A stretch of 64,000 nt of DNA from Limnanthes douglasii subsp. nivea (GCA_036936605.1 JAUPFV010000002.1:253911305-253975304); one strand, 5' to 3'. Shown: positions 32,411-45,080, numbered from the stretch's first letter. Notes: generated by a model not told the origin, from the letters alone. Numbers and translations are program-made.

Positions 32411-33033
32411 TGGCTGGGTACAATTTTTTCACCATATGGAGAAGTCAAACACACCCCTGCACCACATCCCATGGTGCTAGATCCACCATCTGTCCGGACG
32501 ACCCAGACCTTTTTATCTTTTATGTCAATAGTCTGCTCCGAATCTCTGTCGGAGTGAAATTCAACCAAAAAATCAGCTACAGCTTGGGCCTTGACTGTTG
32601 TTCGAGGAGAAAAATCTATGTCGAAATCCCCCAATTCTACTGACCATTTAGTCATCCTGCTTGAAATGTCTGCCTTTTGGAGGACGTTCTTCAAGGGAAA
32701 AGAAGTCCGGACGATGATAGGATGAGCCTGGAAATAAGGCCTTATTTTTCTTGCAGCTATTACCAGGGCTAATGCTATCTTCTCGAGTTTCAAGTAACGC
32801 CTTTCTGCATCTATCAAACTTTTGCTGATGTAGTACACTGGATGAGGATAACTATCCACTTCTCTTACCAACACAGCACTGATGGCACAACTTGATACTG
32901 CCAAATATATGAAGAGTGTCTTCCCATCAACTGGTTTAAACAAAGTTTTGGGGGAGGACATGTGCTTCTTGATCTCATTGAAAGCCTCATCATACTGTGA
33001 GGTCCAATCGAATCCCTTTGCACCCTTTAAGGT
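32400..33033 (-). pseudogene. Tat-B RNase H and truncated second RNase H
   Basis: First RNase H: LFIYLAVSSCAISAVLVREV, ISKSLIDAERRYLKLEK, ALALVIAARKIRPYFQ, then VELGDFDIDFSPRTTVKAQ. The second RNase H, characteristic of Tat elements, starts normally with WVVRTDGGSSTMGCGAG (its first Asp is present) but is cut after about 25 residues by a deletion leading straight to integrase text (SISEPIPF). Tat-D keeps about 685 bp between the same points, against about 30 bp here. Confidence 0.88.
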
Positions 33034-34080
33034 TTAAAAGAACGGGGCGCACCTGTCCGAAGACCTTGAGATAAATCTGTTTAAAGTCGCTAATCTCCCC
33101 GTAAGTCGCTGTACTTCTTTAATATTTCGAGGAGGCTCCATTTGGAATAGAGCATTAAGCTGGTCCGGATCGGGTTGTATCACATGCTCACTTATAATAT
33201 AGCCTAGAAACTTCCCGGACTGCACTCCGAACACACATTTTTCTAGGTTTAACTTCAAATTCACTTTTACCAAGTTGGCAAAAGTTTCTTGGAGGTCTGC
33301 CAAGTGCAATTGCTCATCCACACTCTTCACCATCATGTCATCGATGCATACTTCCATATTCCTTCCAATTTGATCAGCAAAGGCTTTATTCACCAATCTT
33401 TGATAAGTAGTCCCAGCATTTTTCAACCCAAATGGCATTACCTTGTAGCAATGAAGACCCCTGTCAGTGACAAATGTGGTAAGCTCTTGATCCTTTGGAT
33501 CTACTTGGATCTGATTGTATCCGGAGAAAGCATCCATAAAGGATAGCAGCTTGTTCCCAGAGGTGGAGTCTAATAGCTGGTCAATCTGGGGGACTGGATA
33601 AAAATCTTTTGGGCAAGCTCTGTTGAGATCTGTGAAGTCAATGCACATGCGCCACTTGCCATTTTTCTTTTTCACCAGGACCGGATTGGCAGTCCACAAA
33701 GGATATTGAGACTCCTTGATATGCCCCATCTTTGTGAGCCTGTCAACCTCTTGTACAATGACATCAGCCTTTTCCTTGGAAAAAGGTCTTCTCTTTTAAA
33801 CCACTGGTGCTATGTCTTTCCGGACAGATAAGTGATGTGATATCACATCTGCTGGAACCCCAGTAACATCAGCATTGCACCAAGCAAAAACGTGCTGATG
33901 AATTTTCAAAATTTTTAGCATCTCACTTTTTAGACCAGGTAGCATTTTAGACCCTATCTTGACGTTTTTTCCTTCTTCTAAACAATGTGTCTCTACCTCT
34001 TCGACCGGTATTAACACTCCAGGGGTCTGTCTGGGGTCATCGATTTCACCCTCACCCCTAGAAAGCCCCTTAAACTGCTA
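33034..34080 (-). pseudogene. Tat-B reverse transcriptase
   Basis: Gypsy-type RT in two open stretches (34017-33796 and 33729-33034) in the order GHIKESQYPLWTANPVLVKK, WRMCIDFTDLNRACPKD, FMDAFSGYNQI with the first catalytic Asp, MPFGLKNAGTTYQRLVN and CIDDMMVKS with the Asp pair near 33335-33345. The usual YVDD/YIDD Tyr is Cys. Then NLEKCVFGVQSGKFLGYIIS and the thumb end RFISRSSDRCAPFF. A stop after DIAPVV interrupts it near 33,796. It would copy element RNA in the particle. Confidence 0.92.
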
Positions 34081-34176
34081 TTGCTTGTTGATACGAACTG
34101 CCCCCAACGTTCGGGGAGCTAGGGCTGTAGCATAACATTCTCTCGCAACCTTTTGACTGCTCCGGACAACTCCCAC

Positions 34177-34700
34177 CTATCCCTGAACAACATATTTCAA
34201 ACACTGGTGGACTGTTGAGGCCACTGCATGCATCCTAGAGAGCCAAGACCTCCCTAAAATAGCATTATAGCAAGTGGGACAATCCACCACAATAAAAAGT
34301 ATCCTGACCATCTTCTTGAAAGGGCCCTTGCCCAACAAAACTTCTTCTTCGAACTCTCCGATTACATCTGCCGAGCTGCCAGTAAAGCCCACAATTGATC
34401 GATCCGAACTCTGAATTACAGCTGGATTTTTCATTCTATTGTATGTGGTTAAGAAAAGGATATTGGCTGAGCTTCCAGTATCCACCAGAATTCGTCTTAT
34501 GTTATTGCCCCCAATAGATGCTCCTATGACAACATCATCTTCATGAGGGCCAGTTATATCTCTTAAATCATCTTCATCAAAAACAATGAAGGGGAACAGA
34601 ATTTGTGATTGATAGGAAGTCATGCCTCCTTCTAACTGGGTGGCCAAAGTATGAACGTGCCTCTTCCTTGAAGAAGCAGTAGGAGCTGTCATAGTATCTC
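34177..34700 (-). pseudogene. Tat-B protease
   Basis: Retroviral-type aspartic protease in the same open frame as the end of Gag: RRILVDTGSSANILF holds the catalytic DTG (near 34,480), followed by a flap-like stretch and the second conserved segment CPTCYNAILGRSWLSRM. The frame ends at a stop at 34177 after QCLKYVVQG, before RT text resumes. The segment itself has no inactivating change that I can see. Confidence 0.88.
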
Positions 34701-36419
34701 CTCCGAAAATTGTAAGTGACTCAAAAAACTTGATGAGCGCAGAGACTGTCCTTGAACATTCCTCAATTTCACCCACTCTGTTTCGAGTTGGATCAGGATC
34801 CAAGTATTCAGATTCCACATCAAACCTCTCAATTATAACCATGGCTCCTTCCGGAGCTGCATTACTTGGACCAACCCGGTGAGTATTGTCAGGCCTGTTA
34901 CCTCCTCTTCTTTTGACATAAGCCTTCAGCTTTCCCCTTTCAATCAAGTTTTGAACTTCTTGTTTCAAAGCTATACAATCATCGGTGGTATGGCCAATAT
35001 CATTGTGATATTGGCAAAAAGAGTTATTGTGATGCTCTCTAAAAGATTGCAGTGTGGCTGGTCTTCTATATTGCACCTCTTCCTTTGTTTTATCATAAAT
35101 GGTGGTCACACTTTCTTTCAATTCTGCGAACCACTCCGGTTGGACCCATGGCCCTCTCTTGTTTCTGGATTGCTGACTCTGAGCATGAGCAGCTGGCTGA
35201 GACTGAGCGTTGGCACTACCATGCCCCTGTCCGGTCTCCTTTGCCTTGTTCCCGGACTGATTCTGATTGGGATTTGGTGCCATCGGGGCAGACCTCACCT
35301 GCCTGTGCACCCTGGTTTTCTTCGTTTCATCAACGTTAATCTGTTTTCCAACCTGATTCAGCAACCCTCCCCAAGTCATGGCCTTCTTTCGGGTCACTGA
35401 ATCAGCCAAATTTCCAGGGTTCAAGCTCTGTCTTAGGGATGCTATTGCCACTTGCTCGAAGCAATCAACCAACCCATTCTTGGTGTTCACAAAACGACTT
35501 ATATATTCTTTTAAGGAATCATTTGGTTCCTGGGCACAATGGATTATTGTGTCTTCATTGCCCTTTAGCTCTTTACTCCCTACGAACTGTCTTCAAAAGA
35601 CCACCCAAAAAGTATCGAAATTCTTGATACAACCCTATGGTAGGTTGTTATACCATTTTAAAGCACTCCCCGTAAATGATAGGGAGAATGCTCTGCAAAG
35701 TAGCTTATCATCATCGTCAAAGTTCATCATGAAGTTTTTAAATTGTTCCAAATGGTTGTCCGGATCAGTACTGCCATCGTACTTTTCCATTTTGGTGCTG
35801 TCAAACCTCTTAGGGAGGTTTCCGGACAGAATTTTGGAAGATAATAGAGATTGCCTCCAATTTCTGCCAGGATTGAACATAGTACCTCATTGGGAGTTGC
35901 AAAGATACCTGGTTCATCGTGAAAAGTGAAAGGATCCATCAGCATCCGGTCCACATGCCTCCGGCTATGAGATGACCCTTTACCAATATTCTTCTTCATC
36001 TTTCCATGTCTATCTCTTTTTCTTGAATATTTTTTAATCCGCTTTTGCTTCTTTTTAGTTCAACCCTCATCGCTACTAGAGGATAATGATTCTTCAACTC
36101 CCTCATCGTCTGAAGAGCTATCAGAAGATTCTGAGCCTGAGTCAGAACTCTCCACTGGCTTAGACCGGTGAAACTTTTTGGAGCTGGCATGAGTCTTTTT
36201 GGTACTCACATGAGTCTTTGAAGGCTTATGCTCCTTGGGGTTATCGGTGTGATGAGAAACTGATGCTTTTGACTTTTCTTTCATGCCCAACTTAGCCTTT
36301 TCTGCCCTCAGAGCTTATATTTCACCCTTTAACCTATCGCGCTCTTCGATGGTGTACTCATCGTTTTCCCCCACCACTTCGAGAAAAGCTGGTGGTACTT
36401 CTGGGGCGTCCGGATTCAT
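34701..36419 (-). pseudogene. gag: Tat-B Gag
   Basis: Starts at ATG 36419 (MNPDAPEVPPAF). A stop at 36317-36315 falls within a charged N-terminal coil. A Ser-rich stretch and a basic region follow, and then the capsid domain (MLMDPFTFHDEPGIFATPNE, KRFDSTKMEKYDGSTDPDNH, FTGSALKWYNNLP, SRFVNTKNGLVDCFEQVA), with frame breaks near 36,060, 35,880 and 35,630. The 35490-34177 frame is open and includes a CQYHNDIGHTTDDC zinc-knuckle-like motif (C-H-H-C variant usual in Tat elements). It forms the RNA-packaging shell. Confidence 0.9.
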
Positions 36420-36477
36420 TCGGACTGACTTTTCTTGCTGGTTTCGAATGCTTGATTCAGGCACCTTCTCCTCCCAC

Positions 36478-36491
36478 TGTGGTCGCCAATT
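36478..36491 (-). promoter_or_regulatory. Primer binding site of Tat-B
   Basis: On the minus strand AATTGGCGACCAC follows directly after the LTR end ACCA. The same sequence follows the LTRs at 51,104 and 56,896. Position and conservation indicate the tRNA primer site; I do not assign the tRNA. Confidence 0.75.
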
Positions 36492-36898
36492 TGGTGTGGT
36501 TAATTATTGTCTGGGGGTAAATTGGTAATTTGTTCGAAGTTTTGTAGAAGTATATGGGTGTTTAATGTTTAGAGTAGAAAGTAGAGGGAGAATTAAGCAG
36601 CCTGGTTGTATTTAATTTTCATTACCCATATTTAATGCAGGTGGTTGGGTATTTATACCCTTGCATTTGGGCCTTATGGGTTTTCGGGTCATGTTTAATG
36701 GACCCGGGTCATGTTCAAGGACCCATGAGCTCTTAGTAGGAGAGCAAGCAGCTTAGTCAAGAAGTGTTTAGGTTTTTTAGTAATTTTGTCATAGTTCGAA
36801 CAATCCAATGGGCTAAGTGTTCGAAGTGGTCTGTCCGGTCCGGAGGCCTTGGACCGATCTGTCCCTGTCCGGGGAGTAAGCAGAATTCGAACTCATCA
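36492..36898 (-). repeat. 5' LTR of Tat-B
   Basis: 407 bp. In element sense it starts TGATGAGTTCGAATTC and ends TAACCACACCA. It contains a short inverted GGGTATTTATACCC with a TATA-like core. The start TGATGAGTT and end ACCA are shared with the Tat-D LTR. Confidence 0.9.
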
Positions 36899-36903
36899 AT
36901 CTC
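36899..36903. repeat. Right target site duplication of Tat-B (ATCTC)
   Basis: ATCTC directly after the LTR, matching 28047-28051. Its presence at both ends shows the element entered as one insertion and that losses happened inside it. Confidence 0.88.
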
Positions 36904-38030
36904 AATTCAGAAGCTCTACCATTAAAAAACACCAAGTAAATACAACTCTCGACGAATATATTTTCTCCTTAACAATATCTATCACCGTATATCTTCAACC
37001 ATAAATACAAACAAATGACGAAAACCTTGGTTGATTAAGAATCATAGATAATTCCATGTGTTGGTAAGCCCTTACCTCGATATTAATCAAAGACTAGATG
37101 GGATGCTCAAGAAATTTTATCCGCAAGATCACACCAAAGAAACAAGCCAACCTCCTCATCTTTAACGAATTACAAAAAAATGATAATCATCTCGTATAGT
37201 AGTTTCCTCAACATTCACCAAGGGTTTGGGGGCTACTGGAATTAATGTATAAGAAATTGGATCGAAAAAACATCTTCATCTATGTGAAGCCATCAAAGCT
37301 ATACCAACACTTTGGGTCATTAATAGTCTTTACTTCATCCTCCATCAAGATTAGAGGGTTACTCAACTAAAATCAACAAAGAATTAAAGAATTCCAAAGC
37401 TAGTAGTAATGAAAAGTAAGCTAGTAAATAATAAGTAGGTAATACCCCAACAGTCTATTAATTGTTAATTTTTAATTTTCCCTTTAGCAAAATAAAAATA
37501 TTATCATCAAGGGAAGTTTCGGTCATCGAAGGTGTTTTATGAGCATGAATAGTTTGGATATGAACCAAATCGGAGACATTTTTTGTGACAGTTTGGCTAT
37601 GGTAAATTATAATATATATCCCTTAAGACTCTTAAGAGTCTAGTCGAAGATGGCTAACATAAATATTTTAATATGTAAGAAAATATAAAATATAATAACT
37701 TCGGATGTGAATGCAAAACTTCGGGAAACAACATGTTTAGATGTATAATCTTTAGCCAACACAGGAAGATGCTTCAATTAATATCAAATACTTCAGAAAA
37801 TGAAAACTAGTTCTTCCTGGTTATTCACATAAGGAAAATGGGGTATTGAAAATGGTGTAAATAGTATGGTCCGTCAACATTAATCCATCAACCATTTAAT
37901 TATTTAAATCTAAAAAACTTGGTCAAAGATATAATATCTAAGTGGTTAGAATAATATATAGTTATCTTAATAATATCTAAGGGTGATCGCGTATAATTAT
38001 AAATTATATAAATAAAAAATTAATGACTAT
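36904..38030. other. Non-coding flank right of Tat-B
   Basis: No gene is recognised. By continuity with the left flank this was the same locus as 27.8-28.05 kb before Tat-B inserted, so it may include more of the LINE endonuclease region, but I could not find a convincing continuation. Confidence 0.45.
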
Positions 38031-41000
38031 AAATAAGATTTTATTTATTTATTTATTTTATTATTTTTCAAAAATATTAGTTATATGTTTTTAGGGTGAG
38101 TTAGTGATGAAGACCCAACCTATAAATATATTATTGATTAATATCCAAAAACATTAACAAATTATGTACCTAGAATATCCTTCTAAATTAAGCTATGGCT
38201 CAGTACGGCCACTTGCGTAACCTTTTAAACACGTGTACATATTATGTTTCTTTTAATTATTTTCAATTCAAAAGTTTAAAAGTTTGTATCTTTTAAACGA
38301 TAATTTGAAAAACCAATCTAGAAATATTATTGGTTTTGTTTTTTAAAACAAACAAAATTGATCTATTCATAATATTTTATGAATTTTTTATTTTTATTTT
38401 TTCAAGCACCAGTTAACACTTAGCACGTGTCTTGCATTCGAGCTTTTTGATCCCAAATCTATTATAAAAAAAATCAATCTTAGACCGGGACCAACATCTC
38501 TCACTCGTCTCTCATCTATCTATCACTTATCACTGGTCCTGCATCTATCTAAATTTCTTTAAAATATTCGTCATCTATCAATGGTCATGCATCTATCATG
38601 TCTCGCATCTATCATTGGTCCTACATATATCTAATTTTTTTTACAATGTTTTGCATCTATCATTGGTTATGCATTTATCATCTACAAAATATTTTACATT
38701 GGTCTTGCATCTATCAAAGATGAATGATAGATAAATATTTTACATTGATCTTGCATCTATCAAAGATGAATGATAGATGCTGACATTGTAAAAAATCGCG
38801 AAAAAAAGAACAGAAAATATATCAATTCTTAATTGAAAATAATAGAGGTATATACAAAAAAATACTAGAGATAAAATCTCAAAAATATGTAGTTTTAATA
38901 AAAATGTTCGAGATATATTCATAATTTAATAAAAATCGTAAAAATATTCAGTTTTTAATAAAAGTGCTAGATATATTAATTTTACACTAGCCTTCCATTT
39001 ATCATTTATGTATTCATGTTTTTACAATGTTATGGTCCCGCGTCTATCTATCATGTCTCGCATGTATCATTAGTCTCGCATCGACTAAGAACCTTCGGAA
39101 AAAAAAACACTAGTGACCACTGGTGAAACAAAGTGATTGTTTTGATACAAAAATTAAATAAGTGTCTCTTTTGAAACAAGTGACCAACTCTGATGACTAA
39201 TCATGATTTTTAGCCGTCTCGCATCTATCTAAATATTTTTTACAATATCTCGCATGTACCACTGATCCCGCATCTATCATCTAAAATATATTTATATTGG
39301 TTTTGGCATCCATCAAAGTTAGATGATAGATATGAGACATTTAAAAAAAGAAATCTTTAATGAAAATGATATTCACTTATTAACTTGTTTTTTTAATGAA
39401 AATGAAAAAAATGAATATTTAATGGAAATAATATTCACTTTTTTCTTCTTCAATAATCTAACTTGTTTATATTCTTTGGTTTCAAATCTAGCGAAAGTCA
39501 TTCTAAATTTTACATCAATAAATATAATTAATAAATTAAAATTTATATGATAAACTATTTGTTTTTAATAAATAATATTTATATTTAGCAACTGTTTTTA
39601 TTATAAAATAAACTTATATTATGATTATAAATTAACAAACGAATTATGTATAAAACCCATACAAAATTAACAACTTTGTACCTAAAATATCATTGTATAT
39701 AAAATCTAAACATTTATATATATATTTTTTAATTTAAAATTTTAAAGGTTCATATCTTTTAAACCGTAACACGAAAAAAAAAGTAATTAATAAGATTCAT
39801 GTAGGTTTTGAATATATATTACACTCGTTTCTCATTATATTGTTTGGTATCTAGTTTGTTTGGTTTAGCATCTATCATATTTGGTCTGGTTTCTCATATA
39901 TCATAGTTTTTTGGTTTCACATCTACCAATACAAACTTAGAAAAGTTTCACATCTAGCAAAACAAAAAAAGGTTTCACATCTTCTTCGTAACATTCGTCT
40001 TTTTCGTTTACACTCAAAAATTAAAATTTTAAAATTTATTATCTTTTAAACCGTAACTAGGAAAAAAATCGGAAAATACCATTGGTTTTGTTTTTTAAGA
40101 CGAACAAAACTAGTACAATCCATGATATATTTTGTACTTTTAAAGTTATGTTTACACTTGTTTCTCATTATATGGTTTTACATCTATCATATTGGTTTTG
40201 CATCTATCATAGTTGGTATAATTTAACATCTATCATAGTTGGTCTAGTTTCGCACCTATCATACTTGTCTGGTTTTGCACCTATCATACTTGTCTGGTTT
40301 TGCACCTATCATACTTGTCTGGTTTCAGTACAAATTTAAAAATGTTTTGTATATAGGAAAGAAAAGGTTTCACATTTTCTTCGTAGCTGTCATCTTTTTC
40401 ATTTACACTCTAAAATTAAATTTTAAAAGTTTCTATCTTTAAAACTGTAACTCGAAAAAATCTGAAAAATACCATTGGTTTTTGTTTTTTTAATACGAAC
40501 AAAACTAGTATCATTCATGATGAACTTTTAAAAAAATTACACTCTTCTCTTATTATACGGTTTCGCATCTACCATAGTTGCTTGGTTTCACATCTACTAG
40601 AACAAACTTAGAAAGTTTTGGCATACACAAAAAACAAGGTTCCGCATCTTCTTCGTAAGAGTTGTTTTTTTGTTTACACTCTAAAATTAAAAATTAAAAT
40701 GTTTTTATTTTTTAAACCGTAACTCAGAAGAAAAAAAATCTGAAAATACTATTGATTTTGTTTTCTTAAGACGAGTAAAACTAGTATAATTCATGATATG
40801 TTTTGATTGTTTTTTAAAAATATATTTTAAACTTGTTTCTTATTATATGGTTTAACATCTATCATATTGGTTTCACATCTATTATAGTTGGTCTGGTTTA
40901 GCACTATCATAGTTGGTCTGGTTTAGCACTATCATAGTTGGTCTAGTTTCACATCTATCATACTTGTCTGGTTTCACATCTACTAGTACAAACTTAAGAA

Positions 41001-42010
41001 AGGTTTACACTCTAAGATTAAAATTTTAGAAGTTTGTATCTTTGAAACCGTAACTTGGAAAAAAAATCTGAAATACCATTAGTTTTGTTTTTTAAGAGGA
41101 ACAAAACTAATACTATTCATGATATTTTTTTAACATTAAAAAGATTATATATATTACACTCGTTTCTTATTATATAGTTTCATATCTATTATAGTTAGTG
41201 TGGTTTAACATCTATCATACTTGGTCTCGTTTTACATATATCATAGTTGCTTGGTTTCGCATCTACCATTACAAAATTAAAAAGGTTTAACATCTAAGGT
41301 TTCACATCTTCTTTGTAACAGTCGTCCTTTTGGTTTACACTCTAAAATTAAAATTTGAAAAGTTCTTATCTTTTAAACCGTAACTCGGAAAAAAATCCAA
41401 AAATACCATTGGTTTTGTTTCTTTAAGACGAACAAAACTAGTACCATTCATGATATATTTTGATTTCTTCTTAGAATTTATAGTTTACATTTGTTTCTTA
41501 TTATATAGTTTTGCATCTATCATATTGGTTTCACATCTACTATAGTTGGCTTGGTTTAGCATCTATCATAGTTGGTATGGTTTTGCATCTATTGTAGTTG
41601 TTTGGTTTTGCCTCTACTAGTATAAAATTAAAAATATTTCGTAGCTAGCAAAAAAAAAGATTTCACATCTTCTTCGTTATAGTCTTCGTTTTTGTTTACA
41701 CTCTAAAATTAAAAATTAAAAAGTTTGTATCATTAAAACTATCACTCGAAAAAAAAATCAGAAATACCATTAATTTTGTTTTTTTAAGACGAACAAAACT
41801 AGTACGATTCATGATATGTTTTGATTTTTTTTAAAAATTTATATTTTACACTAGTTTCTATCGGTAAAAAGAATATACACGTTTTGCATATATCAATACA
41901 AAAAATACAAACGTTTCACATATATCATTACACAGGTTTTGTATCTATTAGTACAAAAAATAGACATGTTTCGCATCTATTAATACTGAAAGTAAACAAG
42001 TCTCGTATCT
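38031..42010. repeat. Tandem array of ~280-390-bp units with a CCGTAAC box
   Basis: A box of about 100 bp recurs: ATCTTTTAAACCGTAACTCG, an A-rich run, CCATTGGTTTTGTTTTTTAA, then GACGAACAAAACTAGTA and ATTCATGATATATTTT. Copies lie near 38286, 39758, 40046, 40432, 40708, 41036, 41368 and 41728. Between boxes are short repeats of CATCTATCATAGTTGGTCTG type (about 23 bp). The left part, 38.5-39.3 kb, is dominated by GCATCTATCATTGGTC repeats. No coding potential. Looks like a decayed satellite; a single copy of the box lies at 52.65 kb and part of one at 26.9 kb. Confidence 0.8.
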
Positions 42011-42545
42011 TCTAAACTTCATCTTCTTTGTTTAAGCGATAAAGACTTTCTCAAACCAAATTTTACAGAAACTCAAAAATAAACTAAAAACGATAAAAAC
42101 CTTATTGCAATACGACAATTCAACTAAAAATTCAAAGTAATACCAGATGACTACCAAAAATCACGAAGAAAACAGAATTCGAGTTACCTATTTTGAAATA
42201 CAAAACACAATAAAAAGTATTGAGCTACCTAAACAGAAAAATTGACTTACCTAAAAAAAATATCAAAATCAAATGTCGAAATCAAATAAAAAGACAATAA
42301 AATAATAAGAAAACAAAAGAAAAAGAAGAAGAAATTTAGGGTACTTTAGATAACGTAAATCTATCGTAAAATAAAGAGAAAGAAGCAAGAAAAAAACTTG
42401 AACTGAAAAATAGAAAATGTTTTGTATAATTAACTAAAGGTATTTAGGGTATTATTGAATCTTAGATGGTAAATATTTGTGTGAAATAGAAATATTCTCA
42501 TAAATACAAGAAAATATAAATAATATATGGTCTCTAAAGATGAGA
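42011..42545. other. A-rich non-coding stretch
   Basis: A-rich on the plus strand, no gene seen. It lies just beyond the 3' end of the minus-strand LINE; no clean poly(A) tail boundary is visible. Confidence 0.5.
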
Positions 42546-42720
42546 GTTGATTTACCAAAAGTATTACTTGAACCAGCAATTAGATTTCCTTGATGGTCTC
42601 TGAAGATGAATGCTCCACTTGATTCACCTGTCCTATTGCACGATGCATCAATGTCCAGCTTAATTCTATTTTCAGTAGGAGGCTACCACTTCAGGTACAC
42701 CAGATTATTCCCTTTCTTTT
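42546..42720 (-). pseudogene. LINE RNase H N-terminal part
   Basis: Reads PPTENRIKLDIDASCNRTGE then SSGAFIFRDHQGNLIAGSS. The catalytic Asp of LDIDAS is visible. It corresponds to the first third of the domain found at 479-1039. The rest is missing. Confidence 0.72.
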
Positions 42721-42919
42721 TGAAATGAAAGATAACCTAGCTTTAGACCTACATCACTCACATTGGTTCAATGTTTACTAGAAAAGAGTTAGCTCTATCT
42801 AAAGCAACATGAATATTACTTATATAATTAATATAAGTAAGAACAGAGTCATATTTTTCTTTGAATTTGGCCTTGTTACGGTTTTTCCAAATAGTCCAAC
42901 ATATTTTCGCTAGGATGAA

Positions 42920-43426
42920 TTAAGTTATGGGAACCTTTTTAGTCGAAGACCATAACCAGATCCTGATAATGTGAAGGAGAGACATGAATTTATCCACCTT
43001 TATTCTTAACAAATTAGAGAAGTAAAGCCATATTTCGCAGGCATAACTACAATGAGCAAAAAGATGGTTAGTATGTTCAATAGTGCAACATAATTGACAT
43101 TTAGAAACGAGTAATATGTGTCTTTTTTGCAAGATAGAATCCATATGAATATAGTTCTCGATAATTTTCCAAAGTAAGAACGAGAACTTCCTTGGAGTTA
43201 GATTATTCCAGATTTTTTTCAAAAGACCCGAGTGATTGTGCTGAGTTCTTAAGTTGTTCCAAGTATGCTTGATGTTGAATTTAGAGTCAGGAGAGAGCTT
43301 CCATAAGATATTGTCTTTCACATTAGGATTAACACAAAAGTCTTTTATAATGTTTATTCTGTCAGGAGAAAGAAACATTTCCAAAGCCTCGTAGTCCCAC
43401 TCGTTAATCTTCCAGTAAGAGTTCAC
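42920..43426 (-). pseudogene. LINE zf-RVT domain
   Basis: An open frame of 168 codons. WKLSPDSKFNIKHTWNNLR, IWNNLTPRKFSFLLWKI and CQLCCTIEHTNHLFAHCSYA make up the zinc-binding domain that follows RT in plant L1 elements (Cys-Cys-His-Cys ligands visible). It probably binds nucleic acid during target-primed synthesis. Confidence 0.85.
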
Positions 43427-43454
43427 TTTAACATCTAGGAACTAAGAATCCTTG

Positions 43455-45080
43455 TTAAGGTAAAGTAAATGGGGTAAGATTATGCCAATTGTCAGCATAA
43501 AAATCAATATTATTATTACCCAAGACCCATCTAAAATTATTATCTACTTCAAACTTGATTTCAGAGATCCTTTTCCAAATAATCGAGTCAGCTATTCTGT
43601 AATTAGTCTTGATAGGATGAACATTTTTGTTGTATATATCATGCATAACATTAGACCAAATAGAATCATTATTTATGTAATTAAACTAAAGCTTGTGAGT
43701 AAATGTTTTTGGAGATCATTAAGCCTTCTGTTGTTGAGGCCTCCCTCAGCAAAAGTCTTACAAAGGTAAGACCACTTTGACCAGTATATACTCTTCTCAT
43801 TCTGATAAGAATGCCAAAGCAACTTGTTGAAAGTGAGCTCCATCTTAGAGATGATACAGTCAGGAAGAGTACTATTCTGCATCTAGTAAATATGTAGAGC
43901 AAATAGGACAGAGGAAATTAAAGTAATCTGCCCCCATAAGAGAGCTTTTCAGTTTCCCACTCCATGATTCTAGAATTCACTTTGTCCAGTAAGGGTATAT
44001 AATTAATGGGCTTGTTGTTATTACTTGAGGTAATTCCCAGATAGTCAGAGGGGAGGTTGTTCACTTTAAAGCCAGTGAGACCCATAAGAGAAGAATTTTT
44101 TTTGTGATGAATACGCTTGGAGATGATGATCTTGGTCTTCTAAGAATTAATAGATTGCCTAGAAACTTGTTGATAGGTGTCAAGAAATCTGCTAAGCTTT
44201 GTAACAGAGGAATGTAAACTATTAGTGAATATCAAAATATCGTCGAGAACAGTGAGACAAGGAACTAAGATATTAGTTCTAGAAGCAAATCTCATTTTCT
44301 GTTAAGATTAAAAAGGTTGGCCAGTAAGCACTTCCTAGCCTAAAAAGAGACTGGGGGATAAAGGATCCCCCTGTCTCATAAAAATTTTTCTAATTGAAAT
44401 ACCCATTAACACAACCATTGATTAACATAGATATATGAATATATTTAATTAGATTATTAATCAGACTAATAAAGTCATTTCAGAATCAAAAAGACTGTAG
44501 GACCTTGATAATGAAAGGAAAAGACATTCTATCGAAAGTCTTTGTCATATCCAGTTGAATGACTATATTACCAGATTTAGGCTTACGATTCAAATCATGA
44601 ATGAATTCATTTGCAATAAGTATATTATCATGGATGGAACGATTCTTAACAAAGGCACCCTGGTAAGGAGAGATAATCTTAGGCAGAATATTAGCTAGTC
44701 TAGAGTTGATGAGCTTAGAGATAATCCTATTAGTCATAGTACATAGACTAATAGGTTTGTAGTTGCTCCAACAAGTAGGATTAGAGTTTTGGGGAATTAA
44801 ATAGAGACCCGTAGCAAAGATACCATTAGAGATAGGATTTCCTTGGATAATAAAGTTGATAGCTCTGCATAAGTCAACCTTTATAATGCTCCAACAGACT
44901 TTGTAAAAACAAATGTTAAAGCCACCGATACCGGTTGCGCTAGAAGGATTCATGGTATCAATAATTCTCTTGATCTCCTCCATATTTTTTAGCTTAAGAA
45001 GAGAAGCATTTTCATCATTTGAAACCAACTTATTCATGTTATCAAAGATATTTGTTTGCATCAAGTTAATCTCATCGTTG
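43455..45080 (-). pseudogene. LINE reverse transcriptase
   Basis: From about 45064 leftward: SSATGIGGFNICFYKVCW, YKPISLCTMTNRIISKLI, YQGAFVKNRSIHDNILIANE and LDMTKTFDRMS, the box with the first catalytic Asp (DMxKAFDR in the family). After a stop and frame changes near 44,490 the text continues as RQGDPLSPSLF and DDILIFTNSLHSS, holding the FADD-equivalent Asp pair with a changed first residue. Later motifs include FNKLLWHS near 43,820. It copied LINE RNA at the nicked target in the nucleus. Inactive: at least one stop and several shifts. Confidence 0.88.

Larger units (their letters stand above)
28052..36898 (-). mobile_element. Tat-B: Ty3/gypsy element of Tat type with antisense gene
   Basis: An 8,847-bp insertion on the minus strand, bounded by ATCTC on both sides. 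In element order: 407-bp 5' LTR (36898-36492), primer site, gag, protease, RT, RNase H, truncated second RNase H, integrase (stop 31524-31526), conserved block, two hairpins, the antisense gene (28,073-31,032, plus strand) and a 19-bp remnant of the 3' LTR. Gypsy domain order (RT before INT), the second RNase H and the antisense gene point to the Tat lineage. Loss of the 3' LTR, a deletion of roughly 650 bp before INT, and several stops make it immobile. Confidence 0.93.

Noticed and set aside
34879..35400. 173-codon plus-strand ORF as a gene
   Set aside because: It is a shadow on the complement of Tat-B gag, whose minus-strand frame has clear capsid and knuckle motifs.
38031..42010. CRISPR-like array
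   Set aside because: Units are hundreds of bp long, diverged and unevenly spaced, in a plant nuclear context; no short identical repeats with unique spacers and no cas genes.
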